From contig CATLIP010000029.1 in the NCBI GenBank assembly GCA_949957035.1, forward strand, positions 1 to 13,792: a DNA stretch of 13,792 nt, read 5' to 3'. Positions 13,722 to 13,792 of the stretch are shown here, in pieces. Every line of letters starts with the position of its first letter. The stretch's first letter is position 1. The notes below the pieces were generated by a model. It was not told the DNA's origin, did no database searches, and saw only the letters and a list, made by a program, of their open reading frames with translations. The DNA is from an uncultured Lachnospiraceae bacterium (GTDB lineage: Bacteria > Bacillota_A > Clostridia > Lachnospirales > Lachnospiraceae). The translations under genes were made by a program, and so were the position numbers.

Positions 13722-13780
13722 TTTGACAATTTTGATTATCCTACACCTCCGTGGTACTCAGGATAATCAAAATTGTCAAA
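13722..13780. repeat. Perfect 21-bp inverted repeat upstream of oppB
   Basis: The arm at 13722-13742 (starting TTTGACAATTTTG) is the exact reverse complement of 13760-13780, with a 17-base loop that can form a small inner ACC/GGT pairing. Neither strand has a T-run after the stem, so it is not a standard intrinsic terminator. It could be an mRNA processing or stabilising structure between an upstream oppA-like gene and oppB, or a small mobile or repeated element. Confidence 0.85.
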
Positions 13781-13792
13781 GAGGGGGGACCA

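Overview
The window looks like chromosomal DNA of a Gram-positive Clostridia bacterium, most likely a Lachnospiraceae-type gut Firmicute. The signs are AGGAG-type ribosome binding sites before almost every gene, good sigma-A promoters, a Bacillota-type (T7SSb) type VII secretion locus with the EsaB/EssB/EssC core, tandem Spo0A-box-like sites, and an Opp system in oppBCDF order. This assignment is an inference from gene content; no marker gene for taxonomy is present. There are no RNA genes, insertion sequences or CRISPR arrays that I can support.

Layout. Bases 1-4903, minus strand: a T7SSb operon read as esaA-like, esxA (WXG100), essA, esaB, essB, essC. essC runs off the left edge; only its first ~344 codons are here. 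Several parts are cut down relative to staphylococcal or Bacillus relatives: the EsaA-like protein has no C-terminal membrane domain, EssA has no N-terminal signal segment, EssC appears to have one forkhead-associated (FHA) domain instead of two, and EssB lacks the long charged tail. Bases 4904-5219: a divergent control region with a sigma-A promoter for each direction, two tandem 0A-box-like heptamers, two palindromes and a hairpin in the T7SS leader.

Bases 5220-8399, plus strand: one large gene that fuses an EndoQ-type PHP/zinc-ribbon endonuclease to a UvrD/PcrA-like superfamily 1 helicase, with a sliding-clamp-binding-like motif at the junction and another at the C-terminus. It probably makes a DNA repair enzyme for deaminated bases or abasic sites coupled to strand unwinding.

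Bases 8431-9652, minus strand: udp-cdd, a pyrimidine nucleoside salvage pair (cytidine to uridine to uracil plus ribose-1-phosphate), with its own promoter. A strong intrinsic terminator separates it from bases 9787-13662, minus strand: oppB-oppC-oppD-oppF, the membrane and ATPase parts of an oligopeptide importer. The solute-binding protein is not in the window and may lie just beyond the right edge. A perfect 21-bp inverted repeat sits upstream of oppB at the window end.

The most interesting items are the reduced T7SS, its Spo0A-box-bearing divergent promoter region, and the EndoQ-helicase fusion with two putative clamp-binding motifs.
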